Origin: Collinsella sp. AF02-46-1 | Lineage (GTDB): Bacteria; Actinomycetota; Coriobacteriia; Coriobacteriales; Coriobacteriaceae | DNA length: 64,000 nucleotides | Assembly: GCF_003465825.1 (NCBI RefSeq) | Contig: NZ_QSBV01000006.1 | Span: 46,435 to 110,434, forward strand | Direction of reading: 5' to 3' | Shown: positions 51,381-59,752 of the stretch, in pieces | How positions within the stretch are numbered: the stretch's first letter is position 1 | Layout of the letters: every line of letters starts with the position of its first letter | Position numbers and translations under genes: made by a program | The notes under the pieces: generated by a model | The model's input: only the letters and a program-made list of their open reading frames with translations | Told to the model about the DNA's origin: nothing | Database searches by the model: none

Positions 51381-53261
51381 CTAGGCAGCCTGAACAGCGG
51401 GCTGGTCCTCGTCGATAAAGAAGCGCTTGTACCACACCAGGAACACGAGCGGCGTATAGATCTTGCGCTGGAAATCGCCCTTGCCCGCAAAGTGCAAATC
51501 GAGCAGGTGCATGAGCTCGTCGGTATCGAAGAACTCGCTTGCCCACGGCGCGGTGAAGTACTCCTTGACATAGTCGTACCACTTTTGCTCGCGCAGCCAG
51601 TAGACAATCGGCACCGGGAAGCCCACCTTGGGACGGGTGGCCCACTCATCGGGCAGCGACTTGTTGGCAGCGTGGCGGAGTACCTGTTTGTTGCCGTTCT
51701 CGTTGATGCGGTAGCGGTCGGGAATGTGCTCGGCGAACTCCATGACTTTGCGGTCCAGGAAGGGCACGCGCAGCTCCAGCGAATGTGCCATGCACATCTT
51801 GTCGGCCTTGAGCAGAATGTCGCCCGGGAGCCACATGTTCATGTCCAGGTACTGCTTCTTGACCAGCTCGGGCTGGCCCTTCACGCGTGCGTAGATGGGT
51901 GCAGCGAGCTCAAAGGCGCCGTCGCCGGTGTTGTACTCGGGCTTGAGCACGCCGTCGACCTCGCGCTCCGGCCATACCAGAGCCTGTCCCAGGAACGACT
52001 TCTCGGGGATCTCGGCACCCTTGACCAGGAAGTTATGTCCCTTGAAGTACGGCATATGCAGCGCCAGGTTACCGAGCGCGCGACGGATGGGCAGCGGCAC
52101 CATCTTTTTGTACTTGCGGACCGGAACCGTGTCCTCGTAGTAGGCGTAGCCGCCAAAGAGCTCGTCGGCGCCTTCGCCCGAAAGCACGACGGTGACGTCC
52201 TTGCGGGCCATCTCGGCCAAGAACCACAGCGGCACGGAAGACAGGTTGGACTGCGGCTCGTCCATGTGATACTGGATGTCCTCGAGCGCACCGAAGAACT
52301 CGTCGGCGGTAATCATCTTGCGGACATTCTCGACGCCGAGCTTGTCAGAAAGTTCCTTGGCGTAGTTAGTCTCGTTGAAATTCTTGTAATCGAAGCCCAC
52401 CGAGAAGGTCTTGTCGGGCATGAGGCAAGCGGCGATGTAGCTGGAGTCGACGCCGCCGGAGAGGAACGACGCGACCTTGACGTCGGCGATGCGATGGGCC
52501 TCGACGCTCTCGTGCACGACCTCATCCAGCTCGTCGACGTACTCCTCGAACGGCTTCTCGACGGCAGAGTAATCGCAATCCCAGTAGCGCTCGATGTTCA
52601 TCTTGCCGGTCGGGATGTCTACGGTAAAGTAATGCGCCGGCGGCAGCTTGTAGACACCCTCGAAGAAGGTCTCCTCGGTTGCCGAATACTGCAGCGTCAT
52701 GTACGGACGCAGGGCCTTTTTGTTGACCGCCTTGTGGAAGTGCGGGTAGTCCAGGAAGCTCTTGATCTCGGAACCAAAGAGCACGCCCGGAGCGCCGTCG
52801 CCCGCATCGGCCATGGGATAGTAGTAGAGCGGCTTGATGCCAAAGATATCGCGGGCGCCAAAAAGCTTGTTCTTCTTCTTGTCCCAGATGACGAAGGCGT
52901 ACATACCGCGCAAGCGATCGAGTACTGCCTCGCCCCACTCCTCGTAGCCGTGCAGGAGGCTCTCGGTGTCGGCGCCGCAGTGGAACTTGTAGCCCTTGGC
53001 CTCGAGCTCGGAACGGAGTTCTTGGAAGTTGTAGATCTCGCCGTTGAAGACAATGACGACGCTACCGTCCTCGTTGGCCATGGGTTGGGCGCCAGCCTCG
53101 GTCAGGTCGAGGATCGACAGACGGCGGAAGCCGAGGGCAACGCGGCCGTCGATAAACTGACCGCCCATGTCGGGACCGCGATGGACGATGCGGTCCATCA
53201 TCTTGGTGAGTACCTCGGATTGGTTATCCGTCCCACCGACAAAACCGACAAAACCGCACAT
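51381..53261 (-). CDS. asnB: Asparagine synthetase, glutamine-hydrolysing
   Basis: A 626-residue AsnB: N-terminal Ntn glutaminase with catalytic Cys2 (MCGFVGFVG), RGPDMGG and NGEIYN; then the AsnB synthetase domain with the ATP loop VASFLSGGVDSSYIAA near residue 263 and LRVPFLDRKVMEFA near 495. It amidates aspartate using glutamine and ATP. It is transcribed alone with its own terminator. Since asnS is also present, asparagine is charged directly. Confidence 0.96.
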   Translation of the reverse strand: MCGFVGFVGGTDNQSEVLTKMMDRIVHRGPDMGGQFIDGRVALGFRRLSILDLTEAGAQPMANEDGSVVIVFNGEIYNFQELRSELEAKGYKFHCGADTESLLHGYEEWGEAVLDRLRGMYAFVIWDKKKNKLFGARDIFGIKPLYYYPMADAGDGAPGVLFGSEIKSFLDYPHFHKAVNKKALRPYMTLQYSATEETFFEGVYKLPPAHYFTVDIPTGKMNIERYWDCDYSAVEKPFEEYVDELDEVVHESVEAHRIADVKVASFLSGGVDSSYIAACLMPDKTFSVGFDYKNFNETNYAKELSDKLGVENVRKMITADEFFGALEDIQYHMDEPQSNLSSVPLWFLAEMARKDVTVVLSGEGADELFGGYAYYEDTVPVRKYKKMVPLPIRRALGNLALHMPYFKGHNFLVKGAEIPEKSFLGQALVWPEREVDGVLKPEYNTGDGAFELAAPIYARVKGQPELVKKQYLDMNMWLPGDILLKADKMCMAHSLELRVPFLDRKVMEFAEHIPDRYRINENGNKQVLRHAANKSLPDEWATRPKVGFPVPIVYWLREQKWYDYVKEYFTAPWASEFFDTDELMHLLDLHFAGKGDFQRKIYTPLVFLVWYKRFFIDEDQPAVQAA

Positions 53262-53448
53262 ATACTATCCCCTCTGCTGTTGCTGGGCATCAAATCGAAT
53301 CAGTAGCTTTTGAGTATACCCGAGGGCGTAAAGAGGGGCGGAATGTTCAGGCAATCTCAACTGAATCAGCTCCGCTGTGACACGCGACGGTTACCTTTAA
53401 TGGATATGAGATGAATGAGGCGATTGTTTTGCTATACTCTCTCCGCAC

Positions 53449-53524
53449 GGGCGATTGGCGCAACGGTTAGCGCAGGTGCTTTACACGCACAAGGCTGGGG
53501 GTTCGAATCCCTCATCGCCCACCA
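53449..53524 (+). tRNA. tRNA-Val (TAC)
   Basis: 76 nt, acceptor GGGCGAT / ATCGCCC, anticodon loop TTTACAC with TAC, T-arm GGGGGTTCGAATCCC, encoded CCA. A TATACT -10 lies at 53433. Its 3' end is repeated 185 bp downstream. Confidence 0.93.
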
Positions 53525-53528
53525 CTGA
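53507..53528 (+). repeat. 22-bp direct repeat of the tRNA-Val 3' end, unit 1
   Basis: ATCCCTCATCGCCCACCACT plus GA, covering the tRNA 3' end. An exact copy occurs at 53692-53713, 185 bp away. Looks like an attachment-site duplication or tandem duplication. Confidence 0.8.
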
Positions 53529-53534
53529 TTTGGA

Positions 53535-53562
53535 AACGGTCCTCGAAAGGGGACCGTTTTTT
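53535..53562 (+). terminator. Terminator after tRNA-Val
   Basis: ACGGTCC / GGACCGT stem, then T6. Confidence 0.85.
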
Positions 53563-53576
53563 GTTTGGGCCCATTT

Positions 53577-53594
53577 CATGGGATTCGAACCCGC
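53577..53594. repeat. 18-bp direct repeat, unit 1 (T-arm-like)
   Basis: CATGGGATTCGAACCCGC, identical to 53763-53780, 186 bp apart. The complement reads like a tRNA T-arm (GGGTTCGAATCCC). Confidence 0.75.
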
Positions 53595-53610
53595 AAGGGT
53601 GCGGAGCTGA

Positions 53611-53684
53611 GGAAACGCGAAGCGTTTTCCAGCGCAGCACGCGAGGGCCGTAGGCCCGAAGCGAGAGCGGGCGGCGTCAGCCGC
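53611..53684. other. Cluster of three small hairpins in the tRNA-Val spacer
   Basis: GGAAACGC-GAA-GCGTTTTCC (53611-53630), GGGCC-GTA-GGCCC (53645-53657) and GCGGC-GTCA-GCCGC (53671-53684) follow each other within 75 bp, with loops of three or four bases. This density suggests a structured recombination site or RNA, function unknown. Confidence 0.55.
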
Positions 53685-53691
53685 ACGCGAC

Positions 53692-53713
53692 ATCCCTCAT
53701 CGCCCACCACTGA
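53692..53713 (+). repeat. 22-bp direct repeat of the tRNA-Val 3' end, unit 2
   Basis: Exact copy of 53507-53528 without the tRNA body; a second terminator follows, as after unit 1. Confidence 0.8.
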
Positions 53714-53718
53714 ATTGT

Positions 53719-53750
53719 TAGGCCTCCAGCGATGGAGGCCTTTCTTTTTT
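53719..53750 (+). terminator. Second terminator in the tRNA-Val scar
   Basis: AGGCCTCCA / TGGAGGCCT stem with a 4-nt loop (GCGA) and TTTCTTTTTTT. Confidence 0.9.
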
Positions 53751-53762
53751 TCAGGCCCAGCG

Positions 53763-53780
53763 CATGGGATTCGAACCCGC
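53763..53780. repeat. 18-bp direct repeat, unit 2 (T-arm-like)
   Basis: Exact copy of 53577-53594, again preceded by GGCCCA, so the unit extends over about 26 bp with a short mismatch. Confidence 0.75.
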
Positions 53781-53822
53781 CAGCACGTCTGTCACAAAGG
53801 CCGTGGCCAGAAAATGGCAAAA

Positions 53823-54001
53823 ATGAGTACTGCTACCTTGCTTACAACATATCAAAAGATAGTATTTGCTTAAGTTACGCAACATATGTCCATTATAAGG
53901 ACTAACAATTAGATCAAAATCGTGCATTCATCGCCATTTCGACTTGCCATCTGGTCTTATTAGTCCAAAATTGCTGCGACCAAATCGGTAACAGTACTCA
54001 T
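53823..54001. repeat. AT-rich segment bounded by inverted repeats (MITE-like)
   Basis: ATGAGTACTGCTACC (53823-53837) and GGTAACAGTACTCAT (53987-54001) pair as inverted repeats at 14 of 15 positions, enclosing about 150 bp of AT-rich DNA unlike its surroundings. No coding capacity. Confidence 0.45.
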
Positions 54002-54136
54002 ATTTAATGTTTTTTGACCAGCAGGTCTCCCCGCCTTAGCAAATCTAAGGCAAAACGGGCTCCAGACCGCTGAATCATGCCACATAGGGCACGTCCGCAG
54101 TCCGGAACCCGGTCCAAATTGAGTTATTGTGCCGCG

Positions 54137-55420
54137 TTAGCCCAAGACACCCGCCAGGATCTCGATCAGACTGTCCACGTCGGCTTCCTCGCAGACAAGC
54201 GGCGGCAGGAAACGCAGCGTGTGGGCACCAGTAGCGTTAATCACGGCGCCGGCGGCCAACGCGCGGGCAACAATATCATGCGCATCGCCCGCAGCGTCAT
54301 CTAAATCGCAGCCGAGCATTAAGCCGCGACCGCGTACCTCGACCACGTGCGGCAGCTTGGTGAGCTTTGCCTCCATATAAGCACCCACCTTGGCAGCATG
54401 CTCGGCATAATCGCCGCGCACGAGCGCGGAGAGCGTCGCGGCGCACGCCGCGACAGCCAAGCAGCCACCGCCAAAGGTCGAGCCGTGGTCGCCCGGCTTA
54501 AACACGTCGGCGATCTCCTTCTTTGCCACCACGGCACCCATGGGCACGCCATCGGCAATGCCCTTGGCAAGGCTCATAATGTCGGGTTCCACGCCATAGG
54601 TCTGGAATGCAAACGGCTTGCCGGAGCGGAAGATGCCACACTGGACTTCGTCGGCGATAAGAACGGCGCCTGCCTCGTGTGCCAAGTCACGCGCCGCCGC
54701 CATAAACTCCTCGGTCATGGGGTGCACACCGCTCTCGCCCTGAATCGGCTCGAGCATGACAGCGCAGACCTCGCTTCCCAGCTGCTTAAAGATCGAACGC
54801 AGTTCGTCGACATCGTTGGGCGAGCAGGCCACAAAGCCACCCGGCAGCGGACGGAAGCTGTCCTGTAGCCAATCCTGCATGGTGGCGGCAATGGTCTCGA
54901 GCGTACGGCCGTGGAAGCCGCCGCGCATGCATACGATGGTGTTGCCGCCGTTACCAGCACGCTTGGCGTACAGACGTGCGAGCTTCATCGAGCCCTCGTT
55001 AGCTTCGGCACCAGAATTGGCAAAGAACGTCTCCCACACCTGCTCGTCCGCAGCCGGGGCACCGAGCGCAGCGGCCGTGGTCTCATCGCCGGCGGCAATG
55101 GCATCGGCCAGCACGCACGCACCATCTACGTCGTCGTTGGCAAGCTTGGACAGCAGCGCCGCGACCTGTCCGCGCTGCTCGATGTAGAAGTAATTGGAGA
55201 CATGCATGAGCTTTTTGGTCTGCGCCTCGAGCGCCGAGAGCACTGCAGGGTTGCCGTGGCCAAGGCTGCACACACCGATACCGGCAAGAAAGTCAAGATA
55301 CTCACGGCCGTCATCGCCGGTGAGCTTCATGCCGTGGCCTTCGACAAACTCTACCGGAAAGCGACCAAAGGTATGCATAACGTAATGGGATTCGAGCGAT
55401 TGTTGAGTTGCAAGTGACAT
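54137..55420 (-). CDS. argD: Acetylornithine aminotransferase
   Basis: A 427-residue class III PLP transaminase making N-acetylornithine from the semialdehyde. Key sites are FFANSGAEANEGSMKLAR (PLP phosphate), CMRGGFHGRTLETIAAT, LIADEVQCGIFRSGK (Asp) and the Schiff-base Lys in SLAKGIADGVPMGA. Residues about 95-125 carry an insertion (DDVDGACVLADAIAAGDETT) that is unusual for ArgD. It is the last gene of argC-argJ-argB-argD, 69 bp after argB. Confidence 0.94.
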   Translation of the reverse strand: MSLATQQSLESHYVMHTFGRFPVEFVEGHGMKLTGDDGREYLDFLAGIGVCSLGHGNPAVLSALEAQTKKLMHVSNYFYIEQRGQVAALLSKLANDDVDGACVLADAIAAGDETTAAALGAPAADEQVWETFFANSGAEANEGSMKLARLYAKRAGNGGNTIVCMRGGFHGRTLETIAATMQDWLQDSFRPLPGGFVACSPNDVDELRSIFKQLGSEVCAVMLEPIQGESGVHPMTEEFMAAARDLAHEAGAVLIADEVQCGIFRSGKPFAFQTYGVEPDIMSLAKGIADGVPMGAVVAKKEIADVFKPGDHGSTFGGGCLAVAACAATLSALVRGDYAEHAAKVGAYMEAKLTKLPHVVEVRGRGLMLGCDLDDAAGDAHDIVARALAAGAVINATGAHTLRFLPPLVCEEADVDSLIEILAGVLG

Positions 55421-55489
55421 GGGATGCCTTTCGTTGGGCGCCGTACGGCGCAGGGCTATGGGTGCAGGGACGCGATGACCGCGGGTCAG

Positions 55490-56470
55490 CTAGACCGTCT
55501 GGAGCTTCTCGACCTCGTCGAGGTTCTCGGTCAGGCGCGCCGCAAACGTCGAAAGCGGGTGCGGATGCGTATCGAATTCGTAGGCCGTCTCGGTGGAGTG
55601 GATCACGGTACCGACGCCAGCATCGGTCAGCAGCTCCAGCAGCAGCGAATGCGGCGTCGTGCCGTTGATGATGTGGGCTCGGAACACACCGGCGGTAAGC
55701 GCATCGACGGCGGCGCGCAGCTTGGGAATCATGCCCTTGTCGACCTCGCCGCCGTAGAGCATCTCATTGACCTCGTCGAGTGTCAGGTTGGAGATGAGCG
55801 AATCCTTATCGCTAAAGTCCTTGTACAGGCCGTCGACGTCGGTCAAGAAGATCGCCTTGTGCGCATGAAGCGCCGCCGCAACGGCGCCGGCGGCGGTATC
55901 GGCGTTGATGTTGAAGAAGCCACCGTCCTCCCCCGCTGCGACCGTGGCGATAACGGGAATGTACTCGCTGTCGAGCAAACGCTCGATATAGTCGGTGTTG
56001 ACGTGCGTGACCTTGCCTACGCGGCCGAGCTCTGGGTCGAGTGGCTCGGCGATAAGGGTACCGGCGTCGCTGCCGGACACGCCCACGGCCAGGTTGCCGT
56101 GGTGGTTGAGCGCCGCGACCAGCTCCTGATTGACCTTGCCGCCCAGTACCTCGCGCACGATATCCATGGTGGCAGGCGTGGTCACGCGCTGGCCGTTCTT
56201 AAACTCGACGGGGATGTCGTAGTGGCCGAGCGCCTCGTTGATGGCCTTGCCGCCACCGTGCACGATAACAGGGCGCATGCCGATAATCTTGAGCAGGACG
56301 ATGTCGCTCATCACGTCACGGCGCAGCTGCTCGTCGACCATGGCGGCACCGCCGTACTTGATAACGACCGTCTTACCGGTCAGGTTCTTAATCCACGGCA
56401 GCGCCTCGAACAGCAGCTGCGCGGTAACTTCGTTGGATTCGCTCGAGCGACAATCGCGTGCGAACTTCAT
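55490..56470 (-). CDS. argB: Acetylglutamate kinase
   Basis: A 326-residue kinase phosphorylating N-acetylglutamate. Motifs: VVIKYGGAAMVDEQL (ATP phosphate), VIVHGGGKAINEAL (substrate), FNINADTAAGAVAAAL and FLTDVDGLYKDFSD. Length above the E. coli form and a basic N-terminal helix fit the arginine-inhibitable type, so feedback control by arginine is likely (inference). ATG 56470 is chosen over a more distant start without ribosome site. Third gene of the arginine operon. Confidence 0.95.
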   Translation of the reverse strand: MKFARDCRSSESNEVTAQLLFEALPWIKNLTGKTVVIKYGGAAMVDEQLRRDVMSDIVLLKIIGMRPVIVHGGGKAINEALGHYDIPVEFKNGQRVTTPATMDIVREVLGGKVNQELVAALNHHGNLAVGVSGSDAGTLIAEPLDPELGRVGKVTHVNTDYIERLLDSEYIPVIATVAAGEDGGFFNINADTAAGAVAAALHAHKAIFLTDVDGLYKDFSDKDSLISNLTLDEVNEMLYGGEVDKGMIPKLRAAVDALTAGVFRAHIINGTTPHSLLLELLTDAGVGTVIHSTETAYEFDTHPHPLSTFAARLTENLDEVEKLQTV

Positions 56471-56551
56471 AGTCTGCCTCGTCTTTCGTGTAGCTATCGC
56501 GCCGCACCTCGTTGCCCGCGATTGCAGCGGGACGCGCGGCACATCGGGAGT

Positions 56552-57820
56552 CTAGGAACGGTAATCGCCGTTAATGGAGATGTACTCGTGCGTGAGGTCG
56601 CAAGTCCACACGGTGGTCGCCGCGTCCCCTGCGCCCAGGTCTGCCGAGATCACAATCTCGGGCGCCTCAAAGCGACGCAGCGCCTCGTCCTCGTCAAAGG
56701 GAACGGTCAGGCCATCACGGCAGACGGGCATACCCATCATGTCGATGGACACATCTTCTTGGTTAAACTGCACGCCGCACTTGCCGAGCGCCATGGCAAC
56801 GCGGCCCCAGTTGCAGTCGTGGCCGGCGATGCAGGTCTTGACGAGCGGCGAGTTGGCGACAGCACGAGCGGCGATATCGGCCTCCTCGTCGTTCACGGCG
56901 CCGGTGACGTTAACCGTCACGAGTTTGGATGCACCCTCGCCGTCTGCGGCGATGTTGCGCGCCAGGCTCTCGCACACCTCATGCACGGCAAAGGCCAGCT
57001 CGTCGAAGGCGTCAGAGCCCTCGACAATAGGCTCGGCATCTGCGGCAGCGACGCCGGAGGCAAGCATGATGCAGGTGTCGTTAGTCGAGGTGTCGGAATC
57101 GACCGTTACCTTGTTGAAGGTCTGCTTGACGGTGGAGAGCAACAGGGCGTGGAGCGCCGCCGGCTCAACGGGGGCATCGGTAGTGATGACCGCGATCATG
57201 GTTGCCATGTTGGGCATGATCATGCCCGAGCCCTTGCACATACCGCCCACCGTATAGGCATTGCCTGCGTGCCCCGCGGCCTCGCTGCGGTAACACACGG
57301 CATACTCCTTGGAGTGCGTGTCGGTCGTCATGATAGCGCGGGCGGCATCGGCGCCACCGTGGGCGGAGAGCGCCTCGTAGGCGGCAGGAACGGCAGTCTC
57401 AAACGTGTCGATCGGCAGAATCTGACCAATTACGCCCGTGGAGGCGACCAGAATCTGCTGGGGCTCGCAGCCGATGACCTGCGAGGCGATGTTGCAGGTC
57501 TCGAGCGCGCAGGCAAGACCGGTCTCACCCGTGGCGGCGTTGGCGTTGCCGGAGTTGACCGAAACGCCGGCAATGACGCCGTAGCCCTTGTCGGCGCCGC
57601 CCAAGTTGGCACGGCTCACCTGCACGGGCGCCGCACAAAAGCGGTTAGTCGTAAACACGCCGGCACCGGGACAGGGTTTATCGGGGACGACGAGCGCGTA
57701 ATCCAGGCGCTCGGGATTCTTGCGGAATCCGGCATGGATGCCCGCCGCCTTAAAGCCGGCTGCCGCCGTTACGCCGCCCTCTACGGCACGAATCTTGATG
57801 TCGAACTGCTCAGCATTCAT
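56552..57820 (-). CDS. argJ: Bifunctional ornithine acetyltransferase/N-acetylglutamate synthase
   Basis: A 422-residue ArgJ that recycles the acetyl group from N-acetylornithine to glutamate. It self-cleaves between Ala and Thr in GSGMIMPNMATM, present here, to give alpha and beta chains; the start GGVTAAAGFKAAGIHAGF and the N-terminal oxyanion region STGVIGQ are typical. With ArgJ the cyclic arginine pathway needs no ArgE. Whether it also uses acetyl-CoA (bifunctional) cannot be told. Second gene of the operon. Confidence 0.95.
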   Translation of the reverse strand: MNAEQFDIKIRAVEGGVTAAAGFKAAGIHAGFRKNPERLDYALVVPDKPCPGAGVFTTNRFCAAPVQVSRANLGGADKGYGVIAGVSVNSGNANAATGETGLACALETCNIASQVIGCEPQQILVASTGVIGQILPIDTFETAVPAAYEALSAHGGADAARAIMTTDTHSKEYAVCYRSEAAGHAGNAYTVGGMCKGSGMIMPNMATMIAVITTDAPVEPAALHALLLSTVKQTFNKVTVDSDTSTNDTCIMLASGVAAADAEPIVEGSDAFDELAFAVHEVCESLARNIAADGEGASKLVTVNVTGAVNDEEADIAARAVANSPLVKTCIAGHDCNWGRVAMALGKCGVQFNQEDVSIDMMGMPVCRDGLTVPFDEDEALRRFEAPEIVISADLGAGDAATTVWTCDLTHEYISINGDYRS

Positions 57821-57954
57821 CGTCTTTACGACTCCTTATGTCAAACAAAAAATGGACATCGGTTGGTGCGCCATGCCAGCCACAATCATGAGACCAGCTT
57901 AAGAGTGGCGCCCCACTCGATGCCCGACTACCAAATCGTTAACAATCGAATGTG

Positions 57955-59025
57955 CTACACCGGGCACGCCACTGTGGGCAAGCCTCGTCGCTCGTCAAAA
58001 CCAAAGACGACGTTGGCGCACTGGACCGCCTGGCCTGCTGCACCCTTGCACAGATTGTCGATGGCGCCCGTAGCCACCAGAACGCCCGCGCGCTTGTTGA
58101 GCGCGAGGCCGATCTGGGCGGCGTTGGTACCGACGACCGAAGCCGTCTTGGGCTGCTGGCCGGCATCGAGTACGCGCACGAAGGTGCGACCGGCGTAGAA
58201 CTGCTTGTAATGGTCGACAACGTCCTCAAGGGTCAAGGTATCGATAGCCTGCGGCGTAAGCGGCATCGTCACCGTAGAGAGCAGACCGCGCTTGAGCGGT
58301 GCCAGATGCGGGGTAAAGACGACACGATCGGTTAGGCCCAAGATCTGCTCGATTTCGGGCGTGTGACGATGCTTGCCCACGCCATAGGCCTCCAGGTTTT
58401 CGTCCGTGCTGCAAAAATGCGTACGGGCGTTGCAGGACTTACCGGCACCCGTTACACCGCTGATAGCGTCAACGATCACGGGGCCGCTCTGGGCAACCCA
58501 GCCAGCGCGCACGGCAGGCGCGGCGGCAAGGCTCGTTGCGGTGGGATAGCAACCGGCGCAGGCGACCAGTACGGGTTTGCCATCGGCATGGTCAGATGCG
58601 GCGGTCTCCAAATCCTGGCAGAACAGCTCGGGCAGACCAAAGGCGCGGCTCTTGAGTAGCTCGGGGCTCGTGTGCTCGGCGGCATACCAGGCCTCAAAGG
58701 TGGCCGGATCGCTCAGGCGATAGTCGGCCGAAAGGTCAATGCAGGAAACTCCCGCGGCAAGCAGGGCGGGCACCTGTGCCATGGCAGCTGTGTGCGGCAC
58801 GGCCAAAAAGACCGCGTCGCAGTTCTTGAGCTCGGGGGCATCATGCGTCGTGAAGACAAGATCGCTTACGCCGGTGAAGCTCGGGTACACCGCAGACAAC
58901 GGCTGGCCGGCATCGGCGTTGGACGTAATGGCAGCAAGTTCAAACTCGGGATGACCGAGGACGAGGCGAATGAGCTCGGCACCGGCATATCCAGCCGCAC
59001 CGACGATTCCAACCTTTAATGACAT
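57955..59025 (-). CDS. argC: N-acetyl-gamma-glutamyl-phosphate reductase
   Basis: A 356-residue NADPH-dependent reductase. The Rossmann motif VGIVGAAGYAGAELIRL begins the protein; the catalytic Cys is in VACAGCYPTATSLA near residue 155, and the His in HRHTPEIEQILG near 220. First gene of argCJBD. It follows two ARG boxes located about 85-120 bp upstream, so repression by ArgR is expected. argF, argG, argH and argR are not in the window. Confidence 0.95.
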   Translation of the reverse strand: MSLKVGIVGAAGYAGAELIRLVLGHPEFELAAITSNADAGQPLSAVYPSFTGVSDLVFTTHDAPELKNCDAVFLAVPHTAAMAQVPALLAAGVSCIDLSADYRLSDPATFEAWYAAEHTSPELLKSRAFGLPELFCQDLETAASDHADGKPVLVACAGCYPTATSLAAAPAVRAGWVAQSGPVIVDAISGVTGAGKSCNARTHFCSTDENLEAYGVGKHRHTPEIEQILGLTDRVVFTPHLAPLKRGLLSTVTMPLTPQAIDTLTLEDVVDHYKQFYAGRTFVRVLDAGQQPKTASVVGTNAAQIGLALNKRAGVLVATGAIDNLCKGAAGQAVQCANVVFGFDERRGLPTVACPV

Positions 59026-59108
59026 ATCAGACTCCTTGTCTGCAGTTATGCACCAATACGCATCATGCAGCCGTCGTTATGAAGTGAGTTGAAACTTTAG
59101 CACCAAAA

Positions 59109-59147
59109 GATGCATATATACGCAAATCTTTTGCATATTCATGCATT
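59109..59147. promoter_or_regulatory. Tandem ARG boxes upstream of argC
   Basis: Box 1 (59109-59126, GATGCATATATACGCAAA) and box 2 (59130-59147, TTTGCATATTCATGCATT) each match the ArgR consensus TNTGNATWWWWATNCANA at about 16 of 18 positions. Three bases separate them, a 21-bp centre spacing, the normal architecture for an ArgR hexamer. A weaker third site may lie at 59047-59065. Confidence 0.8.
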
Positions 59148-59192
59148 GAAACAGTCCCGACACATTCACTCAAAGGGATTGACAAATAAATA

Positions 59193-59245
59193 CGGGCCCC
59201 ATATTGCCCAGTGCGCCTTGCGGTGACGTTGCAATGTGGGGCCCG
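59193..59245 (-). terminator. Terminator after the PPOX-fold genes
   Basis: CGGGCCCCACATTGC / GCAATATGGGGCCCG, a 15-bp stem with one mismatch and a 23-nt loop, followed on the minus strand by TATTTATTTG. Confidence 0.75.
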
Positions 59246-59290
59246 CTACATGCGAGAATTTGAATTGTCTAAGCTTGCTGAGAGACTCGT

Positions 59291-59701
59291 TTAGAGCTCG
59301 ACCGGCACCCATTCGTCATGGTTGCAGATAAAGGCCTCGGGTTCCTCCACGCTAAAGAAGATGAGCGTTGGATCGTCTGCGCCCTCGTAGTGCTCGCCTA
59401 GGCGCTCCAGGTGCTTCCAGCCTGCCTCGCGCATATCGGGAGCGGCCTGGTCATCCAGACCCGCATGCCCGCGCAAGATGAGCCAGCCATGGCCCGGCCA
59501 CCAACTCGTGGCCTCGAAGCGTTGATTTTGCAGCAGCTCTTGCCACACGTCTTTGGTGCGCGCCGTTACAAACCACAGCTTGCCGTCCTGGATCTGCGCA
59601 AACGAAAACGGACGCACATGCGGCTGCCCGTCAACGCTCGTCGCCAAATACCATGCCGGCACCGACGTCAGATACTCCAACACTGTATTCAATCCGTCCA
59701 T
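59291..59701 (-). CDS. Pyridoxamine 5'-phosphate oxidase-fold protein, paralogue 1
   Basis: A 136-residue FMN-binding split-barrel protein. The PPOX-type start WYLATSVDGQPHVRPFSFAQ and DGKLWFVTARTKDVW are typical of small flavin or F420-binding reductases. No catalytic residue can be assigned. It lies 51 bp downstream of a clearly related gene, so the pair arose by duplication. Proximity to the riboflavin ECF operon fits a flavin link, but this is inference. Other possible ligands: haem or F420. Confidence 0.8.
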   Translation of the reverse strand: MDGLNTVLEYLTSVPAWYLATSVDGQPHVRPFSFAQIQDGKLWFVTARTKDVWQELLQNQRFEATSWWPGHGWLILRGHAGLDDQAAPDMREAGWKHLERLGEHYEGADDPTLIFFSVEEPEAFICNHDEWVPVEL

Positions 59702-59752
59702 GTGTCCTCCTGACGCTCGCCATTTTGAGATGGGTAGTTAATTTGAGACGCG

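Larger units (their letters stand above)
53525..54136. other. Duplication scar and AT-rich spacer after tRNA-Val
   Basis: No gene is supported. The region holds two terminators, two copies each of the tRNA-Val tail and of CATGGGATTCGAACCCGC, three tiny hairpins (53611-53684), and an AT-rich stretch about 53823-54001 bounded by inverted repeats. Together they look like the remains of insertions at the tRNA. Confidence 0.6.

Noticed and set aside
53565-53873. 102-residue ORF after tRNA-Val
   Set aside because: Encoded by duplicated tRNA-like sequence and hairpins; no start signal.
55424-58198. 924-codon plus-strand open frame across argD, argB and argJ
   Set aside because: Antisense to three well-identified arginine genes, so it is a codon-bias artefact.
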